64,000 nt of DNA from Gonium pectorale. Taxonomy: Eukaryota; Chlorophyta; Chlorophyceae; Chlamydomonadales; Volvocaceae. Position numbers and translations under genes: made by a program. Under the pieces are notes generated by a model. The model was not told the DNA's origin. It ran no database searches and saw only the letters and a list, made by a program, of their open reading frames with translations. The DNA is taken from NCBI GenBank assembly GCA_001584585.1, contig LSYV01000054.1, positions 110,945 through 174,944 of the forward strand. The letters run 5' to 3'. Within the stretch, counting starts at the first letter, position 1, and each line of letters begins with the position of its first letter. Of the stretch, positions 13,601 through 25,241 are shown one piece after another.

Positions 13601-16600
13601 ACGACGTACGGCATGCGGTATGCGGCGTACTGAGGGCCAGAGCAGGGCGTTCGGGACACGGGCCATGTAATTGCGCTGACGGACCTAGCTGCAGCAGCCA
13701 GTCGTGGAACGCCGTGTCTTTTGTCCAACATTAGAAGGACACAATCAAGGAGAAAAGTGAGGGCGATGTATCTGCCTCGAAGGGTCCAGCAGGAAAAAGA
13801 GCGAAATCTGCGAAGAAAGAGGGAGCCCACCTTTACGGCCATGCACACCCGTGGGTACAAAGCAAGGCAGGTGCAAGGGTCCAGCAGCAGCCAGTGGAAT
13901 GATGTTGTACGCTGACCGAATGCGGACCGACCGATCTCGTACGGATGCAAACGGTCGCAGGCATGGCTCGCGGGGATGTGGTGGGGCGGGACATCAAGGA
14001 GATTGTCAGCACCGCCGCCGTCGTTCGGAGCGCCACCTCCACAACCGTCACCTCCGGCGCCGCTCCCTCCGGCGCCGCTACCGTCTTCGGCGGCGGAACT
14101 ACATCGTCGGCGGCGACAGACGGGCCCTCGTCGCAGTCCAACGGCGGCGGCACCGCCGGCGGCGGTAGCGCCGACCCGCGGGTCGCTGGCGGCGCTCCGC
14201 GTCCAGTGCCGATCCAATGGGAGCTCTTCGCGGCGGCCTTTCCGCGCCACAGCGATATCGTCATTGACAACGCGCGGCTGCCGGCAGCGGGGCGGAGGGC
14301 CGAGGAGGGCGAGGAGGGGTCGGCGGCGACGCTGGCGACGCTGCGCTTCCGGTGGGTGGGTGGGTGGGCGGGGGCCAAGGTCACTCGGGCGCCACGGGGC
14401 CGCGATGGCCCACGGTTTGGCTGACGGAGGCATGGGCGTCGGTTTGGTCCAGAGGCGTCGCGGAAGCGCTGTTGGTCTCTGCCCAGACGGGAGCCGCTGC
14501 GGCCGCTGACACCACATCACGACACCTCTGGTCTTTGCCTTTGGGGAACGCAGCCCGATGATGACGGGGGGTAGGGGTCGCGCGAGGCGGGCAACCCCTA
14601 CCCGCTGGGTGTGTGCACTGGCGGCACAGCCGGGTCGAAGCTCTCCACGCACAAATTAAAAATGCGTAGAGGCAGAATGTGGCCGCAGCCGATGTGCTTC
14701 TGTGTGAAGCTCCAATGCGCAAACAGGAGCAGCATGCGAGAAACTGGTCGAGCCCGGGCCGCAGCAGCCCCGGTTCTGGCCAGCCGCCACCCCCATGCAC
14801 ACGACACGGTTCGCCCGCCGGTACGCGCCCCTCCGCCTCAGCCGCACCGCAATGCCCGGCCTCACCCAATCCGGCCGCATCGCAACAGACCCGCCTCAGG
14901 CTTCGCTGACGAGCACGCTTTCCAACCTGTCCCCCACCTGGCCCCCACCCTTGCGGCAGCTTTGTGGCCCGCGAGGCCGCGCAGGACAGCGGGCTGCTGC
15001 CGCTGGGCTGGCGGCCCCTCATCGGCGCCATCCTGGAGCGGGGCCCGGCCCGGGCGCTGCTGCTGGTGACGCCCAACCCGCCGCCGGCCACTCCGTCGGG
15101 CGCTGACGCCGCCGGCCGGCAGGTGGGAGGATGAGGGCCACATGCGGATATATGGGGGTCAGGTTAAGGGCAGCCGCCGCCGACGGCCGCTTCTGTGCAA
15201 CCGCGCTGTGTGCCGGCTCCTGCAGCTTGCGATCACGGAATGACTAGGCAGGTGTTGTCAGCCTTGGCAGGTTGTCGGCCTTGTGGCCCGCGTGGACAAG
15301 GGCCTGCGAGGCCCGCATACGACCTGCCGCCCTTGAGCCAGCAGCTAAGGCACCCATGCTCCGCTGGGCCACCCCTCACCCCGTTCCCACGGGCCTTGCC
15401 CCTGCCTCCAGGAGCCGTACGCGCATGCTCTTCGGCCCGGCGGTGGTGGCCGCATTCATATTCCCGGACTGGAGCTGAAGCACCTGCTGGGAAGGGGCGG
15501 CTTCGGAGCCGTGTACTACGGGACACTCAACGGCCTCCCGGTGGCTGTCAAGACGCTGGACATGGGGTGGGTGTCCCATGCCTATCCCTCTGCTTGTCCT
15601 TCGCCGTTGCAATCCGGCGTCACGCTCAACGACTTGATTTCCATGTTCGCTAACCCCTCTATATGTCTGTCGTGGGTTGGGTAATGGGAGGCCGTACCCA
15701 ATACAGCCGTATGTCGGCGGGGGGGGGCGTTGTATGCCTGGGGCATGGCACTCGAGCGAGCTCGTGCGCTCACGCGCGTGAGCGAGCCAACTGTCGACGG
15801 CCATCGGTCAACTGTTAACTGCTGCAGAGCGCTTCCGCCTCTCCGCCAGGTTGTAGCCAGCGGAATGAGCGCCCCTGTTTGTGTCTTTCGCGCTGCAGGA
15901 ACAACAACCTGTCGGTCCACGGTGCCTCCCTGGAGGCGGTCATGGGTCAGGCGCTGGACCACCCAAACATCGTCAAGACCCTGATGTACGTCGAAAGTGA
16001 GCGCCGCCAGCCGCCACGCACCGGCGGCGGCACCGGCGGCCGTGCCTCGGCCAGCGAGGGCGGCGGCGGCGGCGCCGCCGCCAGGGTTTCTGCAATGGGA
16101 GGCAGCGCTCCGGTGGCGGACATGGGCGAGGGAATGGCGGCGGCGGCGCCTCCGGCGGCGGCGGCGGAGGCGGTGGGGCGCTTGCGGCGGGAACGTGAGC
16201 GACCGATGCATTCACCACCTCCGATGCCGCCACAGCATCAGCATCAGCAGCGGCAGCCCCCAGCGGAGGCTGAGGCGCAGGCAGCGGAGACGGCGCCGCC
16301 GCCGCTGCCCAGCGGGAGGTGGTCCGCTGCGGACCGGTTCGCCGGGTTCCGGACGCTCATGCGACAGGGCAGTTCCGTACACGGCCCGGGTGAGGGAAGC
16401 ACCGGACCCAACTTCTTCATGCTGGGAGGGGCGCCGGGCAGCCCAACCGCTGGCGGCGGCCGCGGCAGCGGCGGGCGCACGGCCATGGGCGTCGGCGCGG
16501 CGGGCCCAGGCGAGGGCACGGAGGGCACAAGCGGGCTGGCGGGGTTCGTGCGGTCGGGGCCTGCCGTCGGAGGCGGCTTCAGCGGCGGCTTGGGCGGCGG

Positions 16601-19600
16601 CGACGGCGGCGGAGGCAGCAGCGGTGCGACGGGGCATGTCCTTATGCTGGGCAGCGGGACGCGCGGCTACTCCACTACGTTGCGCACCCGGAGCAGCGCG
16701 CTGACGACGGAGCCGACGTTTGGCGGCGCCGCCTCCCCGGCGGCGGCGGGCCGGACGCTGACGCCGGTGGCAGAGCTGGCGGCGGAGCTGGCCGCGGGGT
16801 CGTCGTCCCTGATCAGCGACGGCGTCGGCGCCGATAGCACCGCCGCCGCCGCCGTGGCGGCGCTCGCCGGCGTCGCCGGAGCCGCTGGACTGTTTGGCAC
16901 AACAGCCCGGCAGCCTGCCGCAGCCGCCCCAGTTGGCCAGCGCACTTTGCGCTCCGCGCAGCACCACCAGCAGCATCAGCCGCTTGAGGCGGCGCCAGAG
17001 GACGCCCCGATGCCGATCTTTACTACCGCCGCCGCGACGGCGATGCGCGCTCTGTTCAGCGGCGCGGGTGGAGAGGGCTCCGCCCCAAGCACCGCCGGCG
17101 CCCTTGGATTCGCCAGCGGGCCCGGAGGCGGCGCCTTTGGGTTTACTAGCGGCCCCTGCGGCGGCACTACCAACACCGGCGACGGAAGCGTAAATCTCAG
17201 CCAGAGTGGCAGCGGCCTCTGGGCTAGCATGAACTCGGCGCAGATCGCCGCCGCCGCAAGGCTGACGTCCGCGTCGGCGCTGCGCCGCCACCAGCCCAGC
17301 GGCGCCTTTGACGGCAGCTCCGGCGACGCGATCGCCGCCATCGCCACCCTCGCCGCCGCTGACGCCTCTGCCGGTGCGCAATTCCACGCCCATCACCCCG
17401 CCGCCACGGCCGCCGCAGCGGCGGCGGCGGCGGCGATGCCGCGCCTGAACCCTCGTGGTGGCGGCGGCGGCCACACCAGCGGACCCGGCGGCGGCGACGG
17501 CAGCAGCGGCACCGTCGCCGGGGGCTCCCGACCGCGCGGCGGCTGGATGGGGATGGCACCGCGGGCCGCAGCAGGGGCTGTGGAGGATTCGCCTGGTCGT
17601 CGCCTGCCGCCGCTGCCGCACGCCCCCAGCCGCCGCTCCTTCTGGAGCGGCCCTGCCGGCATGTTACTTCAAGGGGACTACGGCAGTTTGGGCAGCACGG
17701 GGCCGCAGCCGGGGCGGCCGCTGGCGGCGCTGGCGGCGGCGCTGCAGGCTGCCGCTGACGCGGGCCCCGTTGGCACGGATACTGGAGGCGGTGGCGGCGG
17801 AGGCGGAGGCGGTGGCGGCGGAGGCGATGGCGGCGTGGTGACGGCCGTCGCTGCCGATTGGCTGGTGCACGGTCCCCCAGCGCTGGCGTCCCACATGGCA
17901 GCGGTGCGTGACGGCCCGACGGCCGCAGCGGTGGGAGCAGCGTCGGCGGCGGTGTCGGCGCCGGCGGCGCTGCCGCCGCCGCCACTGCCGCCAGCGTACC
18001 GGGCGGCGTCCATGGTGCCCAACCTGCCGCCGGTGCCGCAGTCGTCAGAGACCTCATCGGGGCACTCCAGGCCCCTCCCCGGTGGCGGCGGCGGCGGCAC
18101 CCTCGCGCCCAACCAGTCGCCGGTTCCGTATGCGTACCTGGCAGCAGCGGGAGGGCTGCCGACGGGAGGTGGCCGGCAGCTGTCCGCACCCGCCGCTGCC
18201 GCAGCGCAACGCTTCTTCAACGCATCGGGCGCGCCAGTGGGGCCGGCAGCGACGGCGGCGGCGGCCTCTCCCACCACACCGCCCAGGCCCGAGCCGCCGC
18301 CGTCGCCGCCGCCGCCGCCGTCGCTCCCGCCATCCAACCCGCCCTCGACTCCCTCCGTACCCTCCATGCCCTCGGGCCTCTCCCCGCCCTCCGCGCGCTC
18401 CTTCCCCTCAGGGCCGTCGGCGCCGCCATCGGCGCCCTCCGCGCCCTCCGCCGCGCCGTCGGCGCCACTGTCGGGCCTTTCCGCGCCGTCGGGCACTGTC
18501 GACGGACCCAGGGGGGATGACGGCGACGACGGCTCCTTCTCCGTAATTGATAGCGACAGTGACCTCATGGCGCCCACGTTGGACAGCCCTCGCACGGCCG
18601 CCCGCAAGGAGCGCCAGGCCAAGAAGGCGGCGGCAGCCGCCAGCGCCGCCGCCGCCGTCGCAGCGGCGGCCGCCGCCGGCGACCTGTCGATGGGCCTGCA
18701 GCGCGGCGCGCACGCCAGCGGCGACATCGCGTCGGCGGCTGCAGCGGCGGCGGCGCGCCGCCGCCGCTGCAGCGGCAATGGAGGGGATGATCGGCGGCGG
18801 GTCGCCACCAGAGGAGGTCTGGATCGTCATGGAGTGAGTACGGGGTGTGCGGCATGTGCGGCATGTACCCCGTGTACGGCATGCACGGGTGTGAAGTGTC
18901 GTGCAAGGGTACACGGAGGGAAGGATGTCGTCGTCATGTCCCTGTTTGGGATCGTGGGGGGTGCAGGGGGCCCAGCGGGCGGGCAGGTGCCGACGGGCTT
19001 GCGCCGGTATGGTGTTGCTGTTGGTGCCTCTTTGCGCAGCCGCGGCTGCCGGCGTCACGCTCGTCGGGACGGCTTCCAGCTGCCTTCCCCCGTCCCGCTT
19101 CCCCCTTCCCCCTTCCCCGGCCGCAACTCCTGCCGTCCCCCTCCCCCACCCGCAGGCACTGCGACCTGGGCACATTGCAGGTGTGCCGGATTCTCCAGGC
19201 TGGGTCTGTGGCGGCAAAGCCAAAGCCAACCCAGCATTCCTCACGCCGGGTCGCTATCGCGCCTTGAACCAGTCACACTCGCCGAGGGAGCCTGTCGGGG
19301 CAGATATGAAAGGCGCTATGTCGCTAACGCCACTTCCTGCTGCGTCCCTACCCGCCTCTGGCTGCCCTCTTGGGCCTCTTCGAAGCATTTAAACTTGCGC
19401 TGCACCGTCACCGCTTCACAGGACGCTCTGGAGAGGGGCCTCTTCGCGTTGCCGCCCGACCCCGCCGGCCCCATCCACCCCAGCGGCGGCCCCAAGGCCG
19501 CCGCCGCCGCCGCCACCGCAACGGCCGTCAGCGGCGCCAGCCGCCGCGCCTCCGCCGTCATCTTCAACCCCTCCGCCCTCGCCGCCCTTGGCGGTGCGCC

Positions 19601-22600
19601 CATCGCCGTCATCTCCGGCGGCGGCGCCGCCGAGCGGGCCGCGGGGCCATCGCGGCGGCGGGGACCCGGCGGCAGCGGCGGTGGCGGCGGTAGCGGCGGC
19701 GCGCCCGCTGCTCGCGAGGTCGACATGCGCGCGCTCCTGGCGACGGCGCTGGAGGTGGCCTCCGCCCTCCGCTACCTTCACTGTTTGGTGGGTGACGGAG
19801 CAACCCTCACACAGGCACACAGCCACCCATGCCACCCAGCCTCCCACATAGCCACCAACCGGCTGCGCATACGAGCTGCTGCAGCATCGCGGCATCCCGG
19901 CGTCACGGCCCCTTAAGCCCCTCAGGCGCAACCTCCCTCACGCCCACTGGCGGCCACTGCCTGCTGTCCAACGAGCTGGTGCTACCGCACTGGTGTCTCT
20001 GCACCGAGCCAAACGTAACTATGTAGCCACCTAGCCACCTAGCCATGTAGCCGTCCGTGCAACCAGGTCATCATGCGCCCCCGGCAGGGTGTTGTGCACG
20101 GCGACCTGACCGGACACAACGTGATGTTGGTCTCCCTGGAGCGTGCGGCGCTGCCGTACGAGCGGTCCCGGAGCTGCTCCTCCGTGCCCGCCGCCTCGCC
20201 GCGCCCCGGCGGCGGCGGCGGTCGGGGCGGAAGAGGGGGATCCGCCGCCGCTACCGCTGCCCTGCCGTCGGGCAGCGGCCCGCTAGCGTCTGGCCAGGGC
20301 GGGCAGACATCGTCGCCGCNNNNNNNNNNNNNNNNNNNNNNNNNNNNNNNNNNNNNNNNNNNNNNNNNNNNNNNNNNNNNNNNNNNNNNNNNNNNNNNNN
20401 NNNNNNNNNNNNNNNNNNNNNNNNNNNNNNNNNNNNNNNNNNNNNNNNNNNNNNNNNNNNNNNNNNNNNNNNNNNNNNNNNNNNNNNNNNNNNNNNNNNN
20501 NNNNNNNNNNNNNNNNNNNNNNNNNNNNNNNNNNNNNNNNNNNNNNNNNNNNNNNNNNNNNNNNNNNNNNNNNNNNNNNNNNNNNNNNNNNNNNNNNNNN
20601 NNNNNNNNNNNNNNNNNNNNNNNNNNNNNNNNNNNNNNNNNNNNNNNNNNNNNNNNNNNNNNNNNNNNNNNNNNNNNNNNNNNNNNNNNNNNNNNNNNNN
20701 NNNNNNNNNNNNNNNNNNNNNNNNNNNNNNNNNNNNNNNNNNNNNNNNNNCGCGCGCGNGGCCGCGGCCGGGAGCGGCGTCACGAGAAAGCCCTCGACCA
20801 GCCAAGGACTGGCGTCTGGCGTGCCGTTGGCCTCTGAACCAAGCAGGACTGCCAGCAACAGCAGCAGCGCGCCTGGCGGCGGCGATGGCGGCGGTGGCGG
20901 TGGTGGCGGCGCGTCGGCGAGCAGTGCGGCCACCGACGCCGGTGTCGGCGCCGCGGCGCCGCTGGTGTGCCGCATGTGCGGTCGCAGCTTCGTGGCCAAG
21001 GTGGGAGTGGGTCGTTGGGGGTTGGCGGACCGGTCGGGGGTCGGGTGTGTGGATCCGGGGCGGCGGAGGGGTTAAGGATCGGACCACGGAGTGTGGTTGC
21101 GTGAGGCGTCGTTGTGGCGAGCTCCCTCGGAACACCTTGTTTTCGTATGTTTCGGATCTGATGTTTGTGATATGCATGCTCCGTACTTGGCGGTACGGCG
21201 GTACGGCCTGCAGGTGGCGGACTTTGGCCTCAGCCGCATGATGCAGGCGCAGTCCAAGATCCGCACCAGGTCTTTCGGAACGGTGAGTAGGTCGTTGGGC
21301 CCTTGGCGGGTAGCGGTTTTCCTATCGGTCGGCAGGACCCCTTGTCTCCGCCTCCGTGCCTCTATGTGATACCCGCCCTCGGGTCCCCGTACACAGATCA
21401 CGTTCATGCCGCCGGAGACGCTCGTGGCGGGGACGGTCAGCAAGGTGGGTGGTTGCGGGGGTGGCGGTGGTGCGCGGGCATCCGCCTGGACGCCACAGCG
21501 GTCAGGAAGACGGACGGTTGCAGATGCTGTTGCAGCCTTGGCTCGGCCCCCTCGGCACGCTGGCACCTTCCCTGGCTCTGCTCTCGTGGGACCGTGCGGC
21601 CAAACGCTTGGGCGACGGGCAACGCACCCCTGTTTCATGCAGCCCCGGAAGCGCAGTGCAACCCGGTCGGTGCTGTGGTCCGGAGTCGGACCGCTTCCTT
21701 CCCACCGCCGAACACGCACGCTCGTTCTGGGCGCCGCACGCAACCCCGCACCTCACCAGCATGCGCTTGCATCGCCACCGGCCTGTCTATTCCATGGCGC
21801 TCTGTGCTGCTGACGCCGCCGCTGACCGCCGGCGCCCGCCCGCTCCGCTGCCATCGCCACGGCCCTCTCCGCCGCCGGGCCCCCCTTCCGCAGGCGGCCG
21901 ACGTGTACTCCTTCGGGGTAAGCCGCTCTCCACGTCCGCACTTATGCGGGCCCTGTGAAGGGGAGGACAGGGACCGACGGAGGACGAGCTGGCATCCCGG
22001 GCCATGCCACCTACGCCCGTCCAGATATGTGGCCAGGACGGGTGTACCCCGGCGGTCCTATTCCATGTGATGAGTTCGACGGGCAGATGACGAGCCCAGC
22101 CACGCGCGCACCCGTTCTCGTACTCGTACTCGTACTGCACTGGAAGGGCCGGGAGCGACTCCGACAAGCACCCGACCTTGCCCCACTGCCAACTGCCAAC
22201 TGCCAACTGCTCGCGATCCAGATCTAACGCCTGGGAACCGCTGGCCACGTGCCGGGCCCCGCAGGTGCTGCTGTGGCAGATGTACACCGGCGCCAGGCCC
22301 TGGGCTGGTGGGTGCGGTGGCCGGGTTGGCGGGCGAATGGGCAGATGGCGGCGGCTGGGCAAGTGTCCATTCGGGGACGCCTCCTCGCTGCCGTTCCTAT
22401 CCTCAACGCTTGACCTAGCCCAAAGGCTCCTTGATAGGTCCTCGCATGGGTGCCGCGAACTAGCAAGCTTGCTGCGCGATGGACAACAAAATGAACCACT
22501 CCATTGCTCATCCATCATCCCCCCTGCCCCACCTGCAGGCATGAACACGGGCCAGATCGTGTACAACGTGGGCATGAAGAACATGCAACTGCCCTTCCCG

Positions 22601-23151
22601 CCGGGCGCGCCGCCGGCCCTCGTGGAGCTCAGCCGGAGCTGCACCGCCGCCGACCCAGACAAGCGACCCACCTTTGAGCGAGTGCAGGTCAGTGCGGGAC
22701 GGGGTGATGTGCGGCGGGGCGGGCAGGCGGCCAGGGGCGCCGACTTGTTCGGAGTACGGGGCGCGCGCACTCAGTGCGGGCCGGCGCGGGACCTCGACAT
22801 GGTGGCCGTTGACCGTTGGCGGCCCTGCCGTCCGGGTCGAGGTCCGGGTCGGAGCCTAGAGACCATTATGTTACTGCTGACCCCGAACGTGAGGGCCCGT
22901 CTGCTCGTCTCCTTTGCCGTCCTTGCCTTGTACCAAGTCGCCCTAGTTCAAACGCCGCGCCTGAGGTAGTTATGTCCGTAGAGGTGACTTCCCTCTTTCT
23001 GCTTGCTACGTTTCTGCGTCCTCAGTGGCGGGAAGGCTTGCGCCGCTTCATGCATCATGTTTCCTTGGACTCCCACCCTCAGGAGAAGCTGGCGGGAATA
23101 GCAGCGGACATGGGCCTCGAACTGGACCGCCGGGCAGCCGTCGGCCTCTAG
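4669..23151 (+). CDS. Giant PAS-containing TKL-type protein kinase with internal low-complexity insertions
   Basis: Predicted Ser/Thr/Tyr kinase of the plant/algal TKL group, about 3,800 aa. Exons by splice signal and phase: 4669-8140, 8772-9691, 9963-10643, 10844-10882, 11030-11394, 12008-12350, 12975-13085, 13325-13466, 13961-14351, 14960-15122, 15412-15566, 15899 to about 18745, about 18745-18833, 19156-19180, 19422-19787, 20067 into the gap, gap to 21000, 21214-21282, 21397-21444, 21894-21917, 22265-22307, 22539-22687, 23083-23151. The N-terminus MGAAPSRCVQC fits N-myristoylation (Gly2, Ser6) with nearby cysteines for palmitoylation, suggesting membrane attachment. A PAS-like stretch (VLYANHAWTAITG, then RGDVVGRDIKEIV) precedes the kinase. 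Kinase landmarks: GRGGFGAVYYG, VAVK, DHPNIVK, WIVME, HGDLTGHN (Arg of HRD replaced by Gly), DFGLSR, MPPE, DVYSFG, DKRPTFERV. About 935 low-complexity residues sit between beta-4 and beta-5. The reading frame shifts near 18735-18778. The start is inferred; the gap hides part of the catalytic-loop-to-DFG segment. Confidence 0.8.
10448..10510 (+). repeat. GAG trinucleotide run coding poly-Glu
   Basis: About twenty consecutive GAG codons inside exon 3 of the large kinase gene, followed directly by a run of alanine codons. It gives a strongly acidic tract, and slippage-driven length variation is likely. Confidence 0.9.
11875..11998 (+). repeat. 62-bp perfect tandem duplication in a kinase-gene intron
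   Basis: Two head-to-tail copies of a 62-bp unit that begins CCCCCTTGTTCCTCGC end about ten bases before the splice acceptor of the exon at 12008. The copies look identical, suggesting a recent duplication or an assembly effect. Confidence 0.85.
12525..12562 (+). repeat. GGATCT hexanucleotide microsatellite
   Basis: About six uninterrupted copies of GGATCT within the intron 12351-12974 of the large kinase gene. Confidence 0.9.
13325..15122 (+). other. PAS-like segment of the large kinase gene (three exons)
   Basis: Exons 13325-13466, 13961-14351 and 14960-15122 encode a hydrophobic strand LLLVDLAAG, then WPVLYANHAWTAITG, then ARGDVVGRDIKEIVST. This order resembles a PAS core (N-H-A-W-x-x-x-T-G followed by a G-R helix). 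The second half is interrupted by a Gly/Ser/Thr-rich insert. PAS domains usually sense ligand, redox or light, or mediate dimerisation; no cofactor residue can be assigned here. Confidence 0.55.
13801..13870 (-). repeat. Dispersed GGAAACGTCGC repeat family, copy B (antisense)
   Basis: The minus strand reads GCTTTGTACCC, then a GTGTGCATGGCCGTA segment and GGGCTCCCTCTTTCT, matching the 3' half of copy D. It lies in the kinase-gene intron between the exons ending 13466 and starting 13961. Confidence 0.5.
20320..20750. other. Assembly gap (N run) inside the large kinase gene
   Basis: A run of N, with one further N at 20759. It interrupts the kinase exon after the catalytic loop (HGDLTGHN) and before the DFG exon. 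Both flanks are Gly/Ser/Ala-rich and GC-extreme, consistent with a low-complexity insertion that failed to assemble. Confidence 0.98.
22926..23005 (+). repeat. Dispersed GGAAACGTCGC repeat family, copy C (diverged)
   Basis: Contains TTGTACC and a GTCCGTAGAGGTGACTTCCC segment followed by CTCTTTCT, aligning with copies D and G. It lies in the last intron of the large kinase gene. Confidence 0.4.
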
Positions 23152-25241
23152 GGCAGGCCATGCGAAGGGCATCCTAGCAGAGCCGGCGGCGCGGGCATAC
23201 GGTATTCGGCATCGCTTCGGTCCTTCAGCTGATGACGCTGGTGCGCGGCGGTCGCCGGGCAGCCGCGTTGGCGGAGCCTGTCACATACCGTTGCCAGTTG
23301 ACAGTTGCGCATTAAGTAACGGCCGGACGGGCGGTTGGCTGCCTGAAGGGCTTGCGCGCTACGTCGCAGGGCTGCTGATGGGCGTTGGCGACCGCAGCCG
23401 GGTCGCAGCATGCGTACGCGCGCAACGCCGCACCTGCCATGGACGCCCAAAGTTGAGACGTTGGGGGTCTTGGCCAGCTGGCGAAGGGGAAGGGCAGCGT
23501 CCAGCTGAGGCACCGCACTGTGGCGTACCGTGCCGCACAGTATGTTGGGTGGAGGGTGTACGGATGGTCCAACGTGGCGTTGAAAGATGAGGGCGCAACT
23601 GGGTATGATGGCTTTTGTGAAATGGGTGTGCGGTGTTGACCGGCGTTGATGGTAACGTGAAGCAGTGCGTAGCGACCTGTACGATGCTGAAGTAGCAAAT
23701 TGGCGTGTAGTCAAGCAAGTCAAGTCGCCTATGCGCGTCAGGTTTTATATCAGCCTTGCCAGGTTTGCAGCCTTGAAGGGATGGCCGTCGCCTGGCTGAT
23801 GGTGCCTGAAGGTGACTCGACTGACCCCCCCCCCTGAAGGGCTCGGGCCGAGGGCACAGGGACGAGAGACAGAAAAGAGACCCAGTAAGCAAGCTGCGTT
23901 CGATCCGTCACAGTTGCTGCGCTGCTGAGGCGCTGCCAGCTTGGAGGGCGACAAGGAATGGTTACCGTACATGTGTTCCGTGAGCGGTGCCAACGAACCT
24001 CAATTGTACCGCACCATACGAGGCAGAACTCCTAAGAACCTGGTCCACCTGATGATGGGAATGATGGTGGTGATGATGTGCGGTGGCATGCCGCTGTGTG
24101 GGAAGAGTGCGATCGTGCGTCGCCCTGTTGTAGCACCGTATACCGTGCACGCGGTGAACGGAGCTCCCGTGGGTTCGCCCCCCTACCCAATAATCGTCCT
24201 TTTGCGCTGTGCAGCATTACCTGTTGTCCCAGGAATGTGTACCATGTCTTATGTACGGACATTGGTAGCAAAGTAGAATGGGGGGAGCATTGGCGAAGTA
24301 GTTTAGTGTCGAGTGTACAAGTGTCGAGTGTAGTAAGCGCGCAGCTGCCGGACTTTGGTAGGCCCGGCAGTCTTCACTCTTCAGGCCTTTTAGCGTCTTT
24401 CATAGTTATACCTCTTAATTTTGCACGTAGAGAACGTGTGACACGAGAATGTTGGCGAAGGCTTTTGGCAGCCGTCCGTACATTTTGATGAAATGTCGTC
24501 GTACATGGCGGCTTGCAGCCAGCCGCCCCTGCACGGTGCTCGGTTGTGCCGTAAACGCTGTGCGGAGATGAGGCATTGAGTTCTTGTCAAGCTGTGTGTT
24601 TTGCGCATCCATGGTAAGCAGGTTCGGGGGCAGAGCATGGGCCAGTTAGGCCTCCTTCACTACTTGATGTATTTTCACCGACGTTGGAGATGGTGGAGGA
24701 ATTGCCTTGCCCAACCCGTTAGATTGTAACAACCTCAGCATGCAAGTCACGGTACGGCACAAACGGCCTCCGCAGCGCTGTCCGGAATTTTCCACGTTCC
24801 TTCCGGTAGACCCCGATCCACGGGCCACACGGGGGCGACGGGCCTGTAAAACAAGGACCGTACAACGCATGTCACGGGCGCCAGGAGCGGCTGCTACGAC
24901 GGCAGATGCGGGGGAACGCCGGTCCCCAAGGTCACGCCGCAACAAGCGATAGCTAGGGGCGGCCTAGGCCATACCCAAGCCGACAGCTGCTGGATCCTGA
25001 TGTGCCGTACCACACAGTGCAGTTCTCGTTTGAACTCCCTTGCTAGGCTTCTACCTCGAAGACGCAATGCCATGCAGTAGAAAGATCAAGCAATTATCGT
25101 AGCCGGTCCCTATTATAGTATTCCAAGGAAATGCCCGTGTTATTTCCAATACTTATGTGTGTATTTCAGAGCTGACTAAATACACATATAAGTGGATCGC
25201 GTGTCAGTCCTACTGCGAACTTGACAAGCCCTAGCTAGCAC
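23152..25241. other. Kinase 3' region and intergenic spacer, no gene seen
   Basis: About 2.1 kb without a credible coding pattern. The only TGTAA I noticed on the plus strand is at 24725-24729, which would give a long 3' UTR of about 1.57 kb. The end near 25110-25195 is AT-rich with hairpins. Confidence 0.45.
25116..25193. promoter_or_regulatory. AT-rich inverted repeats with TATA-like element upstream of the cupin gene
   Basis: Arms at 25151-25166 (ACTTATGTGTGTATTT) and 25178-25193 (AAATACACATATAAGT) pair with one mismatch around an 11-nt loop. A second, weaker pair lies just upstream (AGTATT...GGAAAT and ATTTCCAATACT). CATATAAGTGG at the edge is TATA-like and lies about 50 bp before the inferred start codon. 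Confidence 0.45.

Noticed and set aside
13042..14652. 536-codon minus-strand open frame
   Set aside because: It overlaps three phase-consistent exons of the kinase gene and its composition (Pro/Arg-rich) is the usual antisense shadow of GC-rich coding sequence.
16212..17621. 469-codon minus-strand open frame
   Set aside because: Antisense shadow of the Ala/Gly-rich kinase insert; no motif of its own.
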